A stretch of 64,000 bases of DNA, from NCBI GenBank assembly GCA_025526935.1, contig JAHLKD010000040.1, positions 248,001 to 312,000 of the forward strand, in the 5' to 3' direction. Positions within the stretch are counted from its first letter, which is position 1, and every line of letters begins with the position of its first letter. This document shows, one piece after another, positions 35,012 to 45,249 of this stretch. This DNA comes from Cladochytrium replicatum (Eukaryota; Chytridiomycota; Chytridiomycetes; Cladochytriales; Cladochytriaceae). The translations under genes were made by a program, and so were the position numbers. The notes under the pieces were generated by a model. It worked only from the letters and a program-made list of their open reading frames with translations. It was not told the DNA's origin and did no database searches.

Positions 35012-36344
35012 TCATGATCTCTGAAGTTGTACCTGCTGCTGTTGCTGTAGCTGCTGCATTTGGACTGCTTCCCACCGTCTATGCAACGCAGCAACCTTCT
35101 CCATCATCATCTGATTGCTCGCACCAATATATCTTACAAACTCCACAGTCTGTTGCAAAATCTCACTCTTGCTGCTCCCGCTCACGCCAGCAGCCGAGCC
35201 TGCCCCTCCATCATCACATCCAGGATCAAGTGGACCCCTTTGTGCCTTCAATCCCGGAACAAGCTCAACAAGCTGCGCAAACCACGTAAGGATCATGTTT
35301 CGCCGTTTCTGCTCATATGCGATGTGGTTTGCACGTTTCTCCTCCTCCTTGAGCAGGTCTTTCCCTGCTCTTGGACGGCCTGCAGAGCCAAAACCAGCGC
35401 CGCTTACGATCGATTTCCGCCGATTCGCCGGGGGTGTTGGGCCAATGCCGTTCGCAGAGTCTGAGGATTCGTTCAGAGCACGCTTGGGCTGGCGACCTTG
35501 TGGACGGAACTTCAGCGATTGTGGTGCTGGTGGATCGGATGGGGTGTCATCGCACTTTGAAGCTTTCAGCTGCCAACAATGTTGGATTATTCGGGAGGCC
35601 TGCCTAGGTTTCGAAGCATCCTGTGAATCTGAACGAGATTCGCCCTTTACGATGTTAGTTGCTGGCGCAATGGGTAGTGTTGGTTGTTGCTGTGATATTC
35701 TGCATCGCGGAGTCGACTTCTGTGCGGTAATCTGCGCGCTGCGTGGTACTGCACTTGGAATTGGTGCGGGGACTTGGGTTGAGGCACCAATAGTTCCTGG
35801 GGCTCAACACTCGGTGAATGGCTCTGATGCGGGTAGCGTCCATGCGCAAAAAAATCCTGCGAAGTGAGCACATGTGCCGCGTGCTTGACCGACATTGGAG
35901 ACATGGAGGGCGGATACGATGGGGATGGTCTGAAGTGGGCTAGTAGGTCACTCAACATCATGGCCGGAGAAATGTCTCGGGATGTGGTGCCGATAATGGT
36001 GACGCACGGAATGCGACCTGAATATTCTGTTCGGAGTTGACGGTGGCAGTTGCGTTTGTCGAGGAAGCGAGGCTGAAAGCGTTGAGGAAGTCATCCAAGT
36101 ATCGATGCTCGATGGGATCAAATATTGAGAGCTCGACGGCTAGGAGAGACGGCGAGGCGGGTAACTGCAGCGGATCACTTTGAGCGTCTGTGACTGCCGA
36201 GCCGAGGGGATGGGAGAGTCGGCTGTTTTGCTGGAGGTTCGACTTGGATATTTCTTTGCTACCACACAGACTAGGTTTACCAGCCGGATAAATCCAGCAA
36301 TCAAGGACCCCAGTACGAAAAATCTGGCATTTCAGAATCGTCAT
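35012..36344 (-). CDS. bHLH transcription factor
   Basis: A helix-loop-helix domain lies near the C-terminus: basic region and helix 1 EEEKRANHIAYEQKRRNMIL with His/Glu/Arg at the E-box-contacting positions, then TWFAQLVELVPGL, a long Gly/Ala loop and helix 2 SKSEILQQTVEFVRYI. A helical extension (ASNQMMMEKVAALHRRWEAV) and a Gln-rich end follow. Upstream exons encode Ser/Pro-rich, probably disordered and activating, sequence (SDLLAHFRPSPSYPPSMSP; IEHRYLDDFLNAFSLASSTN). The two upstream exon junctions could not be fixed. The ATG at 36344 lies only 28 bases from the divergent Yih1/IMPACT start, so the real start may be further inside. The bHLH call is firm, the gene model is not. Confidence 0.75.
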
Positions 36345-36372
36345 AGGAGAGGGAGATAAATTTTAGTTTTGC

Positions 36373-37404
36373 ATGTGCGAATCAAAACCTTCGGATTCCG
36401 TAAGGGACGAACTCTCGGTGCTGGAGTCGATCTATGGGGACGACTGCAACGTGGAGAATGCGGAAGACAGCACACCTACTCTCAAAATAACCTTGCGTCC
36501 TCCCGACGTCCCCGAATCGCACTTCCTGCCCTTGGCGATACTCAATCTCCATTTGCCAACCTCGTATCCAGACAACGACCCGCCATTCTACACCCTCGAA
36601 TTCACAGAAAGGGAAAAAAAGGAGCAGTTTCAATCCGTTTACCTGCCTGAACCGCCAGACGTGGACACGGATGTCATTGCAGATGGACTCGACTCCATAT
36701 GGAATTCCACTCCCCGTCCCGATGTGGTCATTTACGAGTGGGTTGAATGGCTTCGTGGGCATTTGCTTGACAAAGTGTGGAATGCAGATGCAGTCGCCAC
36801 AGCTGCTGCGCTAATGCGAGCCTCGACGCTGGACGATCCGCCTCCTCATCCGTCGAAACCAAAACAAAAAGCTCAAGTCGCTGCAACAGACGATCACGAT
36901 GACGACGAAAAAGACGGGCTATTCTCAATGACGATCCCGCCGGATTGCCCGCCCCTATTCCACTCTGCAACACCCCTGGTCGATCGGAAATCCGTCTTTA
37001 TTGCACACCTCGCTCAAGTCCGCAGCGCAAAGGACGTCGCTCTCGTGAAAACTGCATTGCTCTCTTCCAAACGCATCGCGAGAGCGACCCACAATATCTC
37101 AGCATACCGGATCAAGCTGCCAAGTACGAACGGATTGCTTGCTGATTGCGACGACGACGGGGAGACCGCGGCGGGCGGCAGATTGCTGCATCTGCTGGAA
37201 CTTACGGGATGCGTGGACGTTCTGGTGGTTGTTTCGAGATGGTATGGAGGGATTCAGCTTGGTCCGATGCGGTTTAAGCACATCAACAATATTGCAAGGG
37301 AATTGCTGGAGGAAAAGCGAGAGTTGTGGGATCTGAGCGGGGCGGGCGATTCCCATCAGAAACCTACAAAATCAAATGCCAATAAAAAGAGCTCTCGGAG
37401 GTAG
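36373..37404 (+). CDS. YIH1: Yih1/IMPACT family, RWD domain plus IMPACT domain
   Basis: Inhibits the eIF2-alpha kinase Gcn2 by competing for Gcn1 through its RWD domain. It is a single uninterrupted exon of 343 codons, unusual here. RWD domain at residues about 8-115: DELSVLESIYGDDC, then LPLAILNLHLPTSYPDNDPP and YEWVEWLRGHLLD. A linker of acidic and Pro/Lys-rich residues leads to the IMPACT domain (SVFIAHLAQVRSAKDVALVK, HNISAYRIKLPS, DVLVVVSRWYGGIQLGPMRF). The C-terminus is basic (NANKKSSRR). All family hallmarks are present. Confidence 0.93.
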   Translation: MCESKPSDSVRDELSVLESIYGDDCNVENAEDSTPTLKITLRPPDVPESHFLPLAILNLHLPTSYPDNDPPFYTLEFTEREKKEQFQSVYLPEPPDVDTDVIADGLDSIWNSTPRPDVVIYEWVEWLRGHLLDKVWNADAVATAAALMRASTLDDPPPHPSKPKQKAQVAATDDHDDDEKDGLFSMTIPPDCPPLFHSATPLVDRKSVFIAHLAQVRSAKDVALVKTALLSSKRIARATHNISAYRIKLPSTNGLLADCDDDGETAAGGRLLHLLELTGCVDVLVVVSRWYGGIQLGPMRFKHINNIARELLEEKRELWDLSGAGDSHQKPTKSNANKKSSRR

Positions 37405-37865
37405 AGCATAAGGACAGTGTGAAAATGTCTTTCTCTTCAATTAATTCCAAAGGTGGGATGCTCTCGTCACTCACACCAATATCAGAGCTTTAGTTGGGAG
37501 GCATTTTGAGTGTATTAACTCTGCTGAAAACTTTCTTGTCAGACCCGGTTTTGAACCAAAGTGACGACTTCTTCCACTGTCAACGCAAACATCCCAATAC
37601 CCTCCAGCATCCCCATCTCATCTTCAACCCTCGCAACCTTCCTCTTCGCCTGCCTCCTCTACGCCGCGATCTCACGCCGTCCCAAATCCCTCCGTTTTGC
37701 CTCACCTCAACCCCCTCCGCACCCCTCCCCGTCGTCCATCAAAAGCTCCAGAACCCTCACCCCATCTCTGCACTGCTTCAACTGTCCCGCAGGATTCTTC
37801 GACTCGTTGCTCCAGCATCCCCACAAAGCGCCAAGGTCGGCTCGGACGCTCTGATCGCATCGATC

Positions 37866-38880
37866 TCAACTCGCCCGCGGAGTCGTCAAATACTTCCCGC
37901 AGCAGCACGCAGTCGTACACGACGGTGTCGACCTTCTCCGCGAACCTGCGAGCGAGACGTGCGCGAGACGGGGCGGCCCGAGGCGGGTATCGAAGGGCTC
38001 GAGGATCGAGCGCAGGGTCGAGAGCGAGGGGCGAGTTCGGAGGACACGGATCCGTCGTTTTGCCACGACTGTCTGCGAAAAAGAGGGCGAAAGAAAAATA
38101 TGTGAATATGGAAGGAATGCTGATGTGGGGAAGAAAACGGCCCACTTTTCCTCGTAGGCTCAAAAGTCCTCAAGAACTCCTGCACGGCGGCGTCGACAAG
38201 GATCCGGAACCCGACGCTCTCGCACCCGCATTCGTAGGCGCTGCATACCGAATCCCATAGCCCCGCAGCATCGCCTTCTCCGCCCTTGATCGCTCTCCCC
38301 ATCTCAATATAAACCTGATCCAAGAAAATGAGAAACGAGTTCTTCAAAATTCGGTTCACGGATGAAACGTGTGTTTTTGCTTACATCGTCCTCGTCGCTC
38401 CAGGTCCGAAGTGTATCAGCAACGCACAGCAGCGAGCTACCGTAAGCGCACACGCGGCCTCTTTGTGCCTTCCAGTCGTCGGCGGACCGCACGCCCACGA
38501 ACGTGTTCTCGTGGTTCCGGAGCCGGTCGAGTACGGCGTCCATGTACGGTCGGAGGACTTTGGAGATTGCGATGGTGCGCGAGGGTCGGCACCATCCCGA
38601 TTCGCTCTAAAATCTAATAAAATCAACATTGATTTTCCAAAGTCTTTTGGGGCATACGGCGAATGGACTCCAAGAGTCCGAGGACGCTCTGCGCCGAATT
38701 GGTGAGTGTGGAGTCGTCCAGTCCCACCGCATACGCGAGCTCCCACGCCTTCTCCTTCCCAAATGCGTCCTCAACGCGTTTCGCGGCCGGGCGGGACTCG
38801 ATCTCCATCCACGTTTCGAACGTCTCGGGCTCCAGTAGGAGGTTGACCCATTTGTACAAGGTGTTTTGAGGCGGGTACGC
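37866..38880 (-). CDS. Unrecognised multi-exon protein (N-terminus uncertain)
   Basis: Four consecutive minus-strand segments are joined by plausible GT..AG introns with kept phase. First is NTLYKWVNLLLEPETFETWM with KAWELAYAVGLDDSTLTNSA. Next is SRTIAISKVLRPYMDAVLDR with NHENTFVGVRSADDWKAQRG. Then come GRAIKGGEGDAAGLWDSVCS with VGFRILVDAAVQEFLRTFEP, and a last exon SLSTLRSILEPFDTRLGPPR ending at TGA 37866-37868. Codon third positions are strongly G/C in this frame. The opposite strand also has long GC-rich frames, but they do not chain together. I recognise no family; the helical, Leu/Trp-rich content suggests an all-alpha protein. Further 5' sequence up to about 39010 may belong to it. Confidence 0.5.
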
Positions 38881-39019
38881 GGAGTCTGTGCGGAGTGGTC
38901 TTCGAAGAGTGAGGGGTGGGCATGGTGTCGAGGCACGATGGAGGGAGACGTGTCAGAGCGCAATGCTGTGATCTGGTCATGTGTGGTTTCGAGGCGGGCG
39001 AGAAGACGAGAGCGTTCAT

Positions 39020-40050
39020 GAGGTCCAGCCAAGTTTAGTCTCAAGAACTGTCCCAATATGGTGTTCAGCAGAGTGTGAATGAATGAAATCATAAAATGCA
39101 ATACCTTATGATGAGCGATTGAGCGGTCGAGTCTCTTTGCGTCCAGGACCGCCGAGACTGACTTTGGACGATGGATCCATCCGAGTATTAATTTCTATCA
39201 TTTGTGACCCTTTTGGCACCTGAAGACCAAGAAACGATGATTTACATTTGTTGCGGTTGCCTCAGCCAAATGTGCACAACCGCACAGATGGCCCCGATGA
39301 CCCAACACCCGAAGAACATAAACGACCCATCATTGGCTCATTCATATGACTTATACTGTTGGATGGTGATTCAAGTGCCTGAGGCAACAGGCGATTTCGA
39401 TTCCGCGAAGATGATCGAACTTGGTAAAGAAGGAGGGATGCGTAGGCCAGCTTTAGACCTGCTTGTTGCGAGGAGGACTGATTTGTTTATTACTCGTATT
39501 AATACCAAAACTCCCAAACGCACTTTCGTGATGGGTGTCAAATTTCGTCAAAAACTGGCTGACATTCAAATAGCTTAGCTGTGGAAATTTGTCACTGCTC
39601 GCCACAGCACCGAAATGAACATCTTCCTATATCCATCGTTCGCTCTAGAACTTTGGACAACTCCGGCTGGTCTCGTCTTCTGGGAGATCTGGACACTGTG
39701 ACAATTTTCTCAAGGTAGTTGTCAAGTTATCTCAAGTTGTCATTTTTACGTACGAGCTTCATCGCCACATGGCTTCACAAGTTGGGAGAACAACAACGCC
39801 AATGACGAAAATACCAACCCTTGATGGCAGCAAAAACAACTACAATCCACTCTCGCCAATCAATTTGACACAATTCTCAAAGAGCTGCGTTTGCAGAGAC
39901 ATGCAAGTCTTTTTTAGCAACAACAATCACAACACAATTAGGCCATCAGACAGCATTTAGATTTGACGATAGAGGAACTGCTACCGTGGATAAGCTTAGA
40001 CAGAGAATCGATTGAGCGACACCGTTGAACAAATTGACAAACAGGACAAA
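39020..40050. other. Gene-poor interval, possible retroelement-derived DNA
   Basis: A 124-codon plus frame ending at 39578 lacks an ATG at its start and contains an isolated CCGC cysteine group; no family is recognised. A frame at 39769-39960 includes TKIPTLDGSKNNYNP, resembling the start of copia Gag proteins, just before the gag relic, but this is weak. Nothing else is supported. Confidence 0.4.
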
Positions 40051-40055
40051 TCAGT

Positions 40056-40157
40056 GTTTACTACAGTCACTTTAACAACCAAACACATAACACACTACTA
40101 CATAACGGATCGACTGGAGACGCCGAGGAGTTCTCTATGCGGGATGCAGAGAGACCT
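40056..40157 (+). repeat. LTR-like dispersed repeat, copy 2
   Basis: Same orientation as 8217-8320 and similar at about three of four positions over some 100 bases (shared blocks tttaacaac, gactggagac, gcgggat and cagagaga). It lies upstream of a gag-like relic on the same strand, which fits an LTR/5'-leader origin. Confidence 0.5.
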
Positions 40158-40177
40158 GCCCCAGGCTGTTCTGTTAT

Positions 40178-40199
40178 AATTGTTAAGGTGATAACAATT
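40178..40199. repeat. Short inverted repeat, 8-base arms
   Basis: The arms aattgtta (40178-40185) and taacaatt (40192-40199) are perfect inverted copies around a six-base loop. They could mark the edge of an insertion next to the LTR-like repeat, or be chance in AT-rich DNA. Confidence 0.35.
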
Positions 40200-40559
40200 G
40201 TTTCCTCGGGAAGAGTAATATGTATTTATGATGGTGGAGGCGCGTACTTACTTGTCTTCTATGTTGCTACCAAATACGGTATTATTACTTATATTACACG
40301 TTGCACAGTAATATTTACTTATCGGGAACAGCAGTTTGTAATCAAGCCATACTGCTATGTAAGAAGAGTATGCAACACTGATTGAATGGTGTGTATGAGT
40401 CTCAGGGTCGACTCTACTCAAACACGTTCAAACGGAGTATACCCTACTTCTCCTGTGCCGATCTACCACAACATTCCACAAGGCAAGCCCTAGTCAAGAT
40501 CTGAACAACAAGATCGAAGGATTGCAATCAAATCTTGGGGTTCTGGTGCTGCGCGGGTT

Positions 40560-41095
40560 TTGATCTTCTCGCATGTTTCAACCAATCCCACAATTACTTT
40601 TGATGAATTGAAAGATGAGCTATATACTGTGTGGGATAAAACTGATTGTAAGAGAGATGCTCAGGAGAAACTTGCATCAGTCTCTCAGAAAACATCAACT
40701 TCACACATTTCAATTGTTACGCTCCAGACACTGATTCAATGACACTGCACTCCTCATTCAGTACAAAATAGGTGTGGTAGCACATGTACAAAGGGGACTT
40801 GTTCCCAAAAATGAGATCAGAAACCTTCAGGACTACCAGCAACTAGCCGATAAGTACAACATTGAGCTTTTTGACACTGATAAGCACAAAAAAAGTGACA
40901 AAAGTGTTCAATCTACTAAAAAGCAGTCTTCCTCGTACATCAAAGCCTTCAACTTCGACATTGAATTCATCAGGGTCTCATTCACCATTCTGCAGTTAAG
41001 GAGAGTTCTCCACTTCAGATGTTTTTGGTTCAAAGAAACTTTTCCATTTATTTCAAAGTTTCCCCATCAAAATATGACCTTATTTTGCCTTTAAC
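40560..41095 (+). pseudogene. Relic of a retrotransposon gag gene
   Basis: Two plus-strand pieces in different frames look like the retrotransposon Gag core: ITFDELKDELYTVWDKTDCK, then KLASVSQKTSTSHISIV..LQTLIQ, then VAHVQRGLVPKNEIRNLQDY with QQLADKYNIELFD. The pattern (a Trp in the first helix, a KLxxLxQ-x-TS block, RGLxPxxRxxL, and a late AxKYN) is typical of Gag domains from copia/gypsy elements. Stops separate the pieces and no intact pol follows, so the element is dead. It has the same orientation as the LTR-like repeat at 40056. Confidence 0.6.
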
Positions 41096-41376
41096 ATGGT
41101 AGGAACAACACAATTCCTTTACTAACTGGCTTTCTAAGGAATTTCTGTTTGTAGGCCATGAATGCGAGATCATCGTCACCCCTTCCACGTGACCGCACGG
41201 ATCTCTCCTCCAATGGGGTTCTCTCCGTGTCTCCGTGATACAAATTTATCGTCCCAACATTTGTGATTTGTGATTTGCTTTTCCACAATCTTCACAATCT
41301 TCACTTGCTGGCCTGCCGTCCCCGTTCCGCTCTCCCGCTCTGCCGCTCCGGTGCCCCTTAACTATTCTCACCTGTT

Positions 41377-43527
41377 ATGAAAGACGACTTCGTCTCTCAA
41401 CAAGACTCAACCACTGCAACTGCCATGCTCGTCGCTCAGAACGACCTGGTCTTCAGGAAACGGAACTGGTCCACCACGGACCTGCTCCTCCACCTCGACT
41501 CGCTCCTGAACAACAATTCTTCGTCGCTCTCTCCCGCTAATGCCCGAAGACGTCATCTGTCTCGTGCCGAAAAAAGAACCTCTGTCTCAGACATGAGAGC
41601 CACAACTGAGCTCAAAGGCACATCTATCAATGGGAAATTGTTGGCTGCGTCGAGAAACGCAAAAGATTCGAGTTCTACCGTCGTTTCCTCAGCGCCAGCT
41701 TCTCCCCCAAATGACTCACCTTCCGTTTCTCACGTCTCGGGTGTATCCTGGCCCTCATGGCTCTCATGGGACGTTTACAGCGCCGCCAACGCTCCACCAG
41801 CCTCCACACTCTCCCACATCTCTTCACTCGATCTCTCCCTCAACCGCCTTTCTTCCCTACCTCCGCGACTTGCCCACCACCTTCCCTCCCTGACCCGCCT
41901 CAACCTCGCCCACAACCAACTCGCAGACCTTCCGGCATCACTCCTCGCTGCCCTTCCCAGTCTCACAGTGCTCAACCTCCAGTCCAATGCACTCACCACG
42001 TTCCCTCCAGCTGACCTTCCCCGCTCTGCATTGCGCAACCTGAGATACCTCCGCCTCGATGATAACAAGTTGAGGTACCTCGATACTTCGATTGTACAGT
42101 TCGCTGCGCTTGAATCGCTGGTGCTCGGCTCTGACTTCGGTGGGAATCAACTGACCGAACTTCCCACGGGTGTGTTCCCTCACATGCATGGACTGACAGA
42201 GCTAGTCGCGTCGCGGAACGAGTTGGTGTGTTTGCCCGAGGATATTGGGTCGGAGGGATCCGCGCTAAAAACCATCGATGTCGCGGAGAACAAACTGGAA
42301 TCGATCCCTGCATCGATCGGACTGTGCTCAAACCTCACCAAACTCAACCTGGGGAGAAACAAGTTGGTCGTCGTCCCAACCGAGCTCGCGGACTTACCGG
42401 TGATTGAGCACTTGGATCTCTCCAACAACAGGTAACCCGATCAAATCAGTTCACATTGCAATTGTTCTGACTGACTAATAATCAGGATCACCATTCTTCC
42501 ACACGAGCTCACCACCTTCTCTAAAGCCCAAATCATCCTCGCCGGGAACCCAATCACGCACATGCAACCTCTCCGTGCGCACCCCTCGCCAGCGCCAGCC
42601 ACTCCCATTACCTCGGACTCACCGATGGTCACTCACTTTCTCTCCAACATCGTCGCCTCAGCACGCGCATCTCGACCCTCATCACCCACCCCCGCGCTCT
42701 CAAACCGAAGCAACACAGTGTACGGTCTCCATCTTACACCAACATCCCCCATTAACGATGAACCCGAACCCAACTCACCCACCTCCCTACCCATCCCACC
42801 CATGCTCAAATCCAAATCCCACGCGCATTACATCGGCGTCGACCTGTTCCCACCCCTCATCAACCACCACCACCGCCACAACCACAGCAGCCGTCGTCGC
42901 AAAAACTACGACTTCAAATCCTCCGACTCTACCATCTACGAACACCGCCGTCGTCGCTTCTCCCTCTCCTCGCTCTCAACCCACCTCCCCGCTCTCGACC
43001 CCATTCCCCTCCCTACACCAACCCCTCAAACCCCAACCACAACCCTCTCCCCAACCACCCCGCCCTCGCTCAAAGAGCTCGCCGCGCGCCGGATCCTGAC
43101 CTCCTCGATCCCCGTCGACACGACCCAGCTCACTCCCAACGCGCTCACCTACCTCCTCCAAGGCGGCCGCCCGTGCTTTTCCTGCCACGGCGCGATCGTG
43201 AACGAGTACGTGGCGGAGGAGAAGGTGCTCGATTTTAAAGGGGCGAAGGGGGTCCGAGTCGCGGTGCGGTTCTGTAGCGCGCGGTGCAGGATTGGGAGGA
43301 AGGAGAGGAGGGTCGAGGTCGAGGTTGAAGCGGAAAGGTGTGAGTGCGCGGAGGGGAAGCTGAAGAAGGGACGGGCCAAGTTTGAGGTTTGCAGGTGGGA
43401 GAAGAGGGCTGTGGAGTGCGCGGGGGTCGTGGGTGATGGAGGAGAAGAGAAGTGTGTGGTGGAGAAGACCCCGGCGATGAAGATAAAGGAGCCCTGCGAT
43501 GGGATGTCGAAGCTTTACGAATGGTAA
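41377..43527 (+). CDS. Leucine-rich-repeat protein with C-terminal cysteine-rich (LRRC58-like) tail
   Basis: Two exons joined across 42432-42485 (GTAACCC..AATCAG) at NNR-ITILPHEL. The N-terminus is Ser-rich and disordered. Eight or more typical LRRs follow (LSHISSLDLSLNRLSSLPPR, LTRLNLAHNQLADLPASL, LRYLRLDDNKLRYLD, LTELVASRNELVCLPEDIG, LTKLNLGRNKLVVVPTEL). A long Ser/Pro/His-rich linker leads to a C-terminal domain with NALTYLLQGGRPCFSCHG, then KGVRVAVRFCSARC: a CxxC and a later CxxxC that could bind zinc, similar in layout to the tail of animal LRRC58. The extreme C-terminus is Lys/Glu/Cys-rich. Probably a scaffold or receptor protein; the function is not known. Confidence 0.8.
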
Positions 43528-44219
43528 AGGGTCCCAGGGCTTCCCCTTCTTTATATATTACCATGACTTGCCTTTTTCTACATATTCATTTTGTATACCC
43601 ACCCAAAGATTCTGAGATCACTTCTCCCCTTTTGCTCACTTGTTACTCCATTCATGCTACACTGATGCAATACTGTTGACACATTTTAATAATTTCCCGG
43701 TCCATTTTTTTTCTTTCGTTGCTTCGGTGAAGGATTTATATCGATGAGGGTGATGATGGAGCTCTTTTATTTCTTATCTTGGTTCGTACTCTCTACATAT
43801 CTCGATGTTTTTGTCTTGTTGATTTGCAGGTCTCCATGTTTTATACCATTTCTATCTAGTAAGATTCAGTTTTACATGAGTTAATCAGTGAGTAATAGTG
43901 AGTAGAACAGGAGCTCATTTCGTCTGCAACGATTTGTCGGTGCTGCCACAAGTCTCTTCATTCTCATTTCTCAAAACAATGCTAATCCAAAAACAATACG
44001 TAAAAATGTAATAATGCTACCCACACCCTATGACAGAGTGGTTTGTTAAACAGTCAGTAGCTTCAATTCATGTTATGACCCCCACTACATCCCACACAAA
44101 ACTGCAGTGATAGATACTACATCGATGAAGTAGAATTTGAAAGAGATTTAGAGAGCAAACAACGATTTCTCTCACACCCACCCCACGATCACTTTCGCGA
44201 ACATGTAACACTCCCCAAA
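43528..44219. other. Convergent intergenic region
   Basis: About 690 AT-rich bases between the stop codons of two converging genes. It should contain both 3' untranslated regions and terminators. No gene or repeat seen. Confidence 0.6.
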
Positions 44220-45038
44220 TTAATCTTTCGCCTTTTCATCCAGCGCCAACAACAGCATTGCGATCAAAGCCAGATCGATACCCGGGGCCACCTCACAATG
44301 ATACGTTTGCGCGTCAAAGAACATCTCCCCGACCGTGAAAGAGGGTCGATATATCTTGGCCACCAGCTGCCCGCCCGCTTTCGGGTTGCCCAGGAAGATG
44401 TTCCCGTTCTTGGACCTCCAGTCCGCCTTGAGGACGAACGGCTTCCTGCCAGCCTCGACCCACCGTGACTGCGAGGGATCCTTGGTGTCCTGTATGTACG
44501 CCGGTCGGGTTGGAATCGTGGCCATCATCTTTGTGGATGCGAAGGTGATCTCGGACTCGATGGTGAAGGATGAGGACGTGGGGAACTGGAGCGTGGGGAA
44601 ACATTCAACTTCAAAGGTCTTTGTAAGGGTCATCAGCCGGTGCCGGAATTCTCCGACCTTGTTCCCCTTTGAAAAATGAGAACAAAAGTTTTAAAACAAT
44701 GGGTCCAGATATACTGCGACGTTTACAAAAGAACTCACTGTGCCATCGAGAAGCACTTTCTTCTGCCCAATGCTGAACAGTTTGCCGTCAACCTTGAAAA
44801 GCACGTCACCCGTCGTTGCATCGAGCACCTTGAAATCGTCGCCCGAGAAGCTTATCTTGGCCTCCTTCATTTGCAATGTGGTTGGCGTGGATCGAACATA
44901 CTCCTGAGCCCAAATTTTCAGACATGGAAGTCTGGGACGTTGATTTTTGCACCTTACTTGAGAAAAGACCGGAAGAGGTGGATATTGGGGCACGGGGGTT
45001 TCATTCTGGTGCTGTGTCGAACCAAGACCGAAAGGCAT
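44220..45038 (-). CDS. LURP-one-related (LOR, tubby-like fold) protein
   Basis: Three exons on the minus strand: MPFGLGSTQHQNETPVPQYP, then after a 56-base intron YVRSTPTTLQMKEAKISFSG with DDFKVLDATTGDVLFKVDGK and QKKVLLDGT, and a last exon with GEFRHRLMTLTKTFEVE, SKNGNIFLGNPKAGGQLVAK and the closing hydrophobic helix PGIDLALIAMLLLALDE. This is the LOR domain pattern: twelve-stranded barrel-type repeats of F-x-V-x-D-x-x-G-x-x-x-F and a central buried C-terminal helix, structurally related to tubby and scramblase proteins. The family's biochemical role is poorly defined; membrane-lipid binding has been proposed. Full length for the family (about 210 residues). Confidence 0.88.
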
Positions 45039-45249
45039 CGTGAGCGACGTTTGCTAATTTCGGAACTGGTTCACAGCCTCCTTCCCTTTATGAAGATGAA
45101 AACTTTTCGCGGGCCGGATACATATATTATAAGTTCAAATCTCACTTGGGTCACTGGCCCCTGCAGAGGTCAGGGGCAGCACCTGGGCGACTTTGGCGAA
45201 ACAGCTTCCCCTGTTGACGCCTCACGTGCTAGCGCGGAGAAGTGAGCAT

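Noticed and set aside
35115-35867. Plus-strand frame of 250 codons opposite the bHLH gene
   Set aside because: Shadow of the bHLH exons, which have a recognisable DNA-binding domain.
37494-38260. Overlapping plus-strand frames (203 and 187 codons) at 37.5-38.3 kb
   Set aside because: They are Pro/Arg/Ser-rich, do not chain with neighbours, and lie opposite a better exon chain on the minus strand. Some doubt remains, because one plus frame reads VVKYFPQQHAVVHDGVDLLR.
39204-39578. Plus frame of 124 codons with a CCGC motif, possibly a small zinc protein
   Set aside because: It has no ATG at its opening, only one cysteine group, and no partner motif; it cannot be supported.
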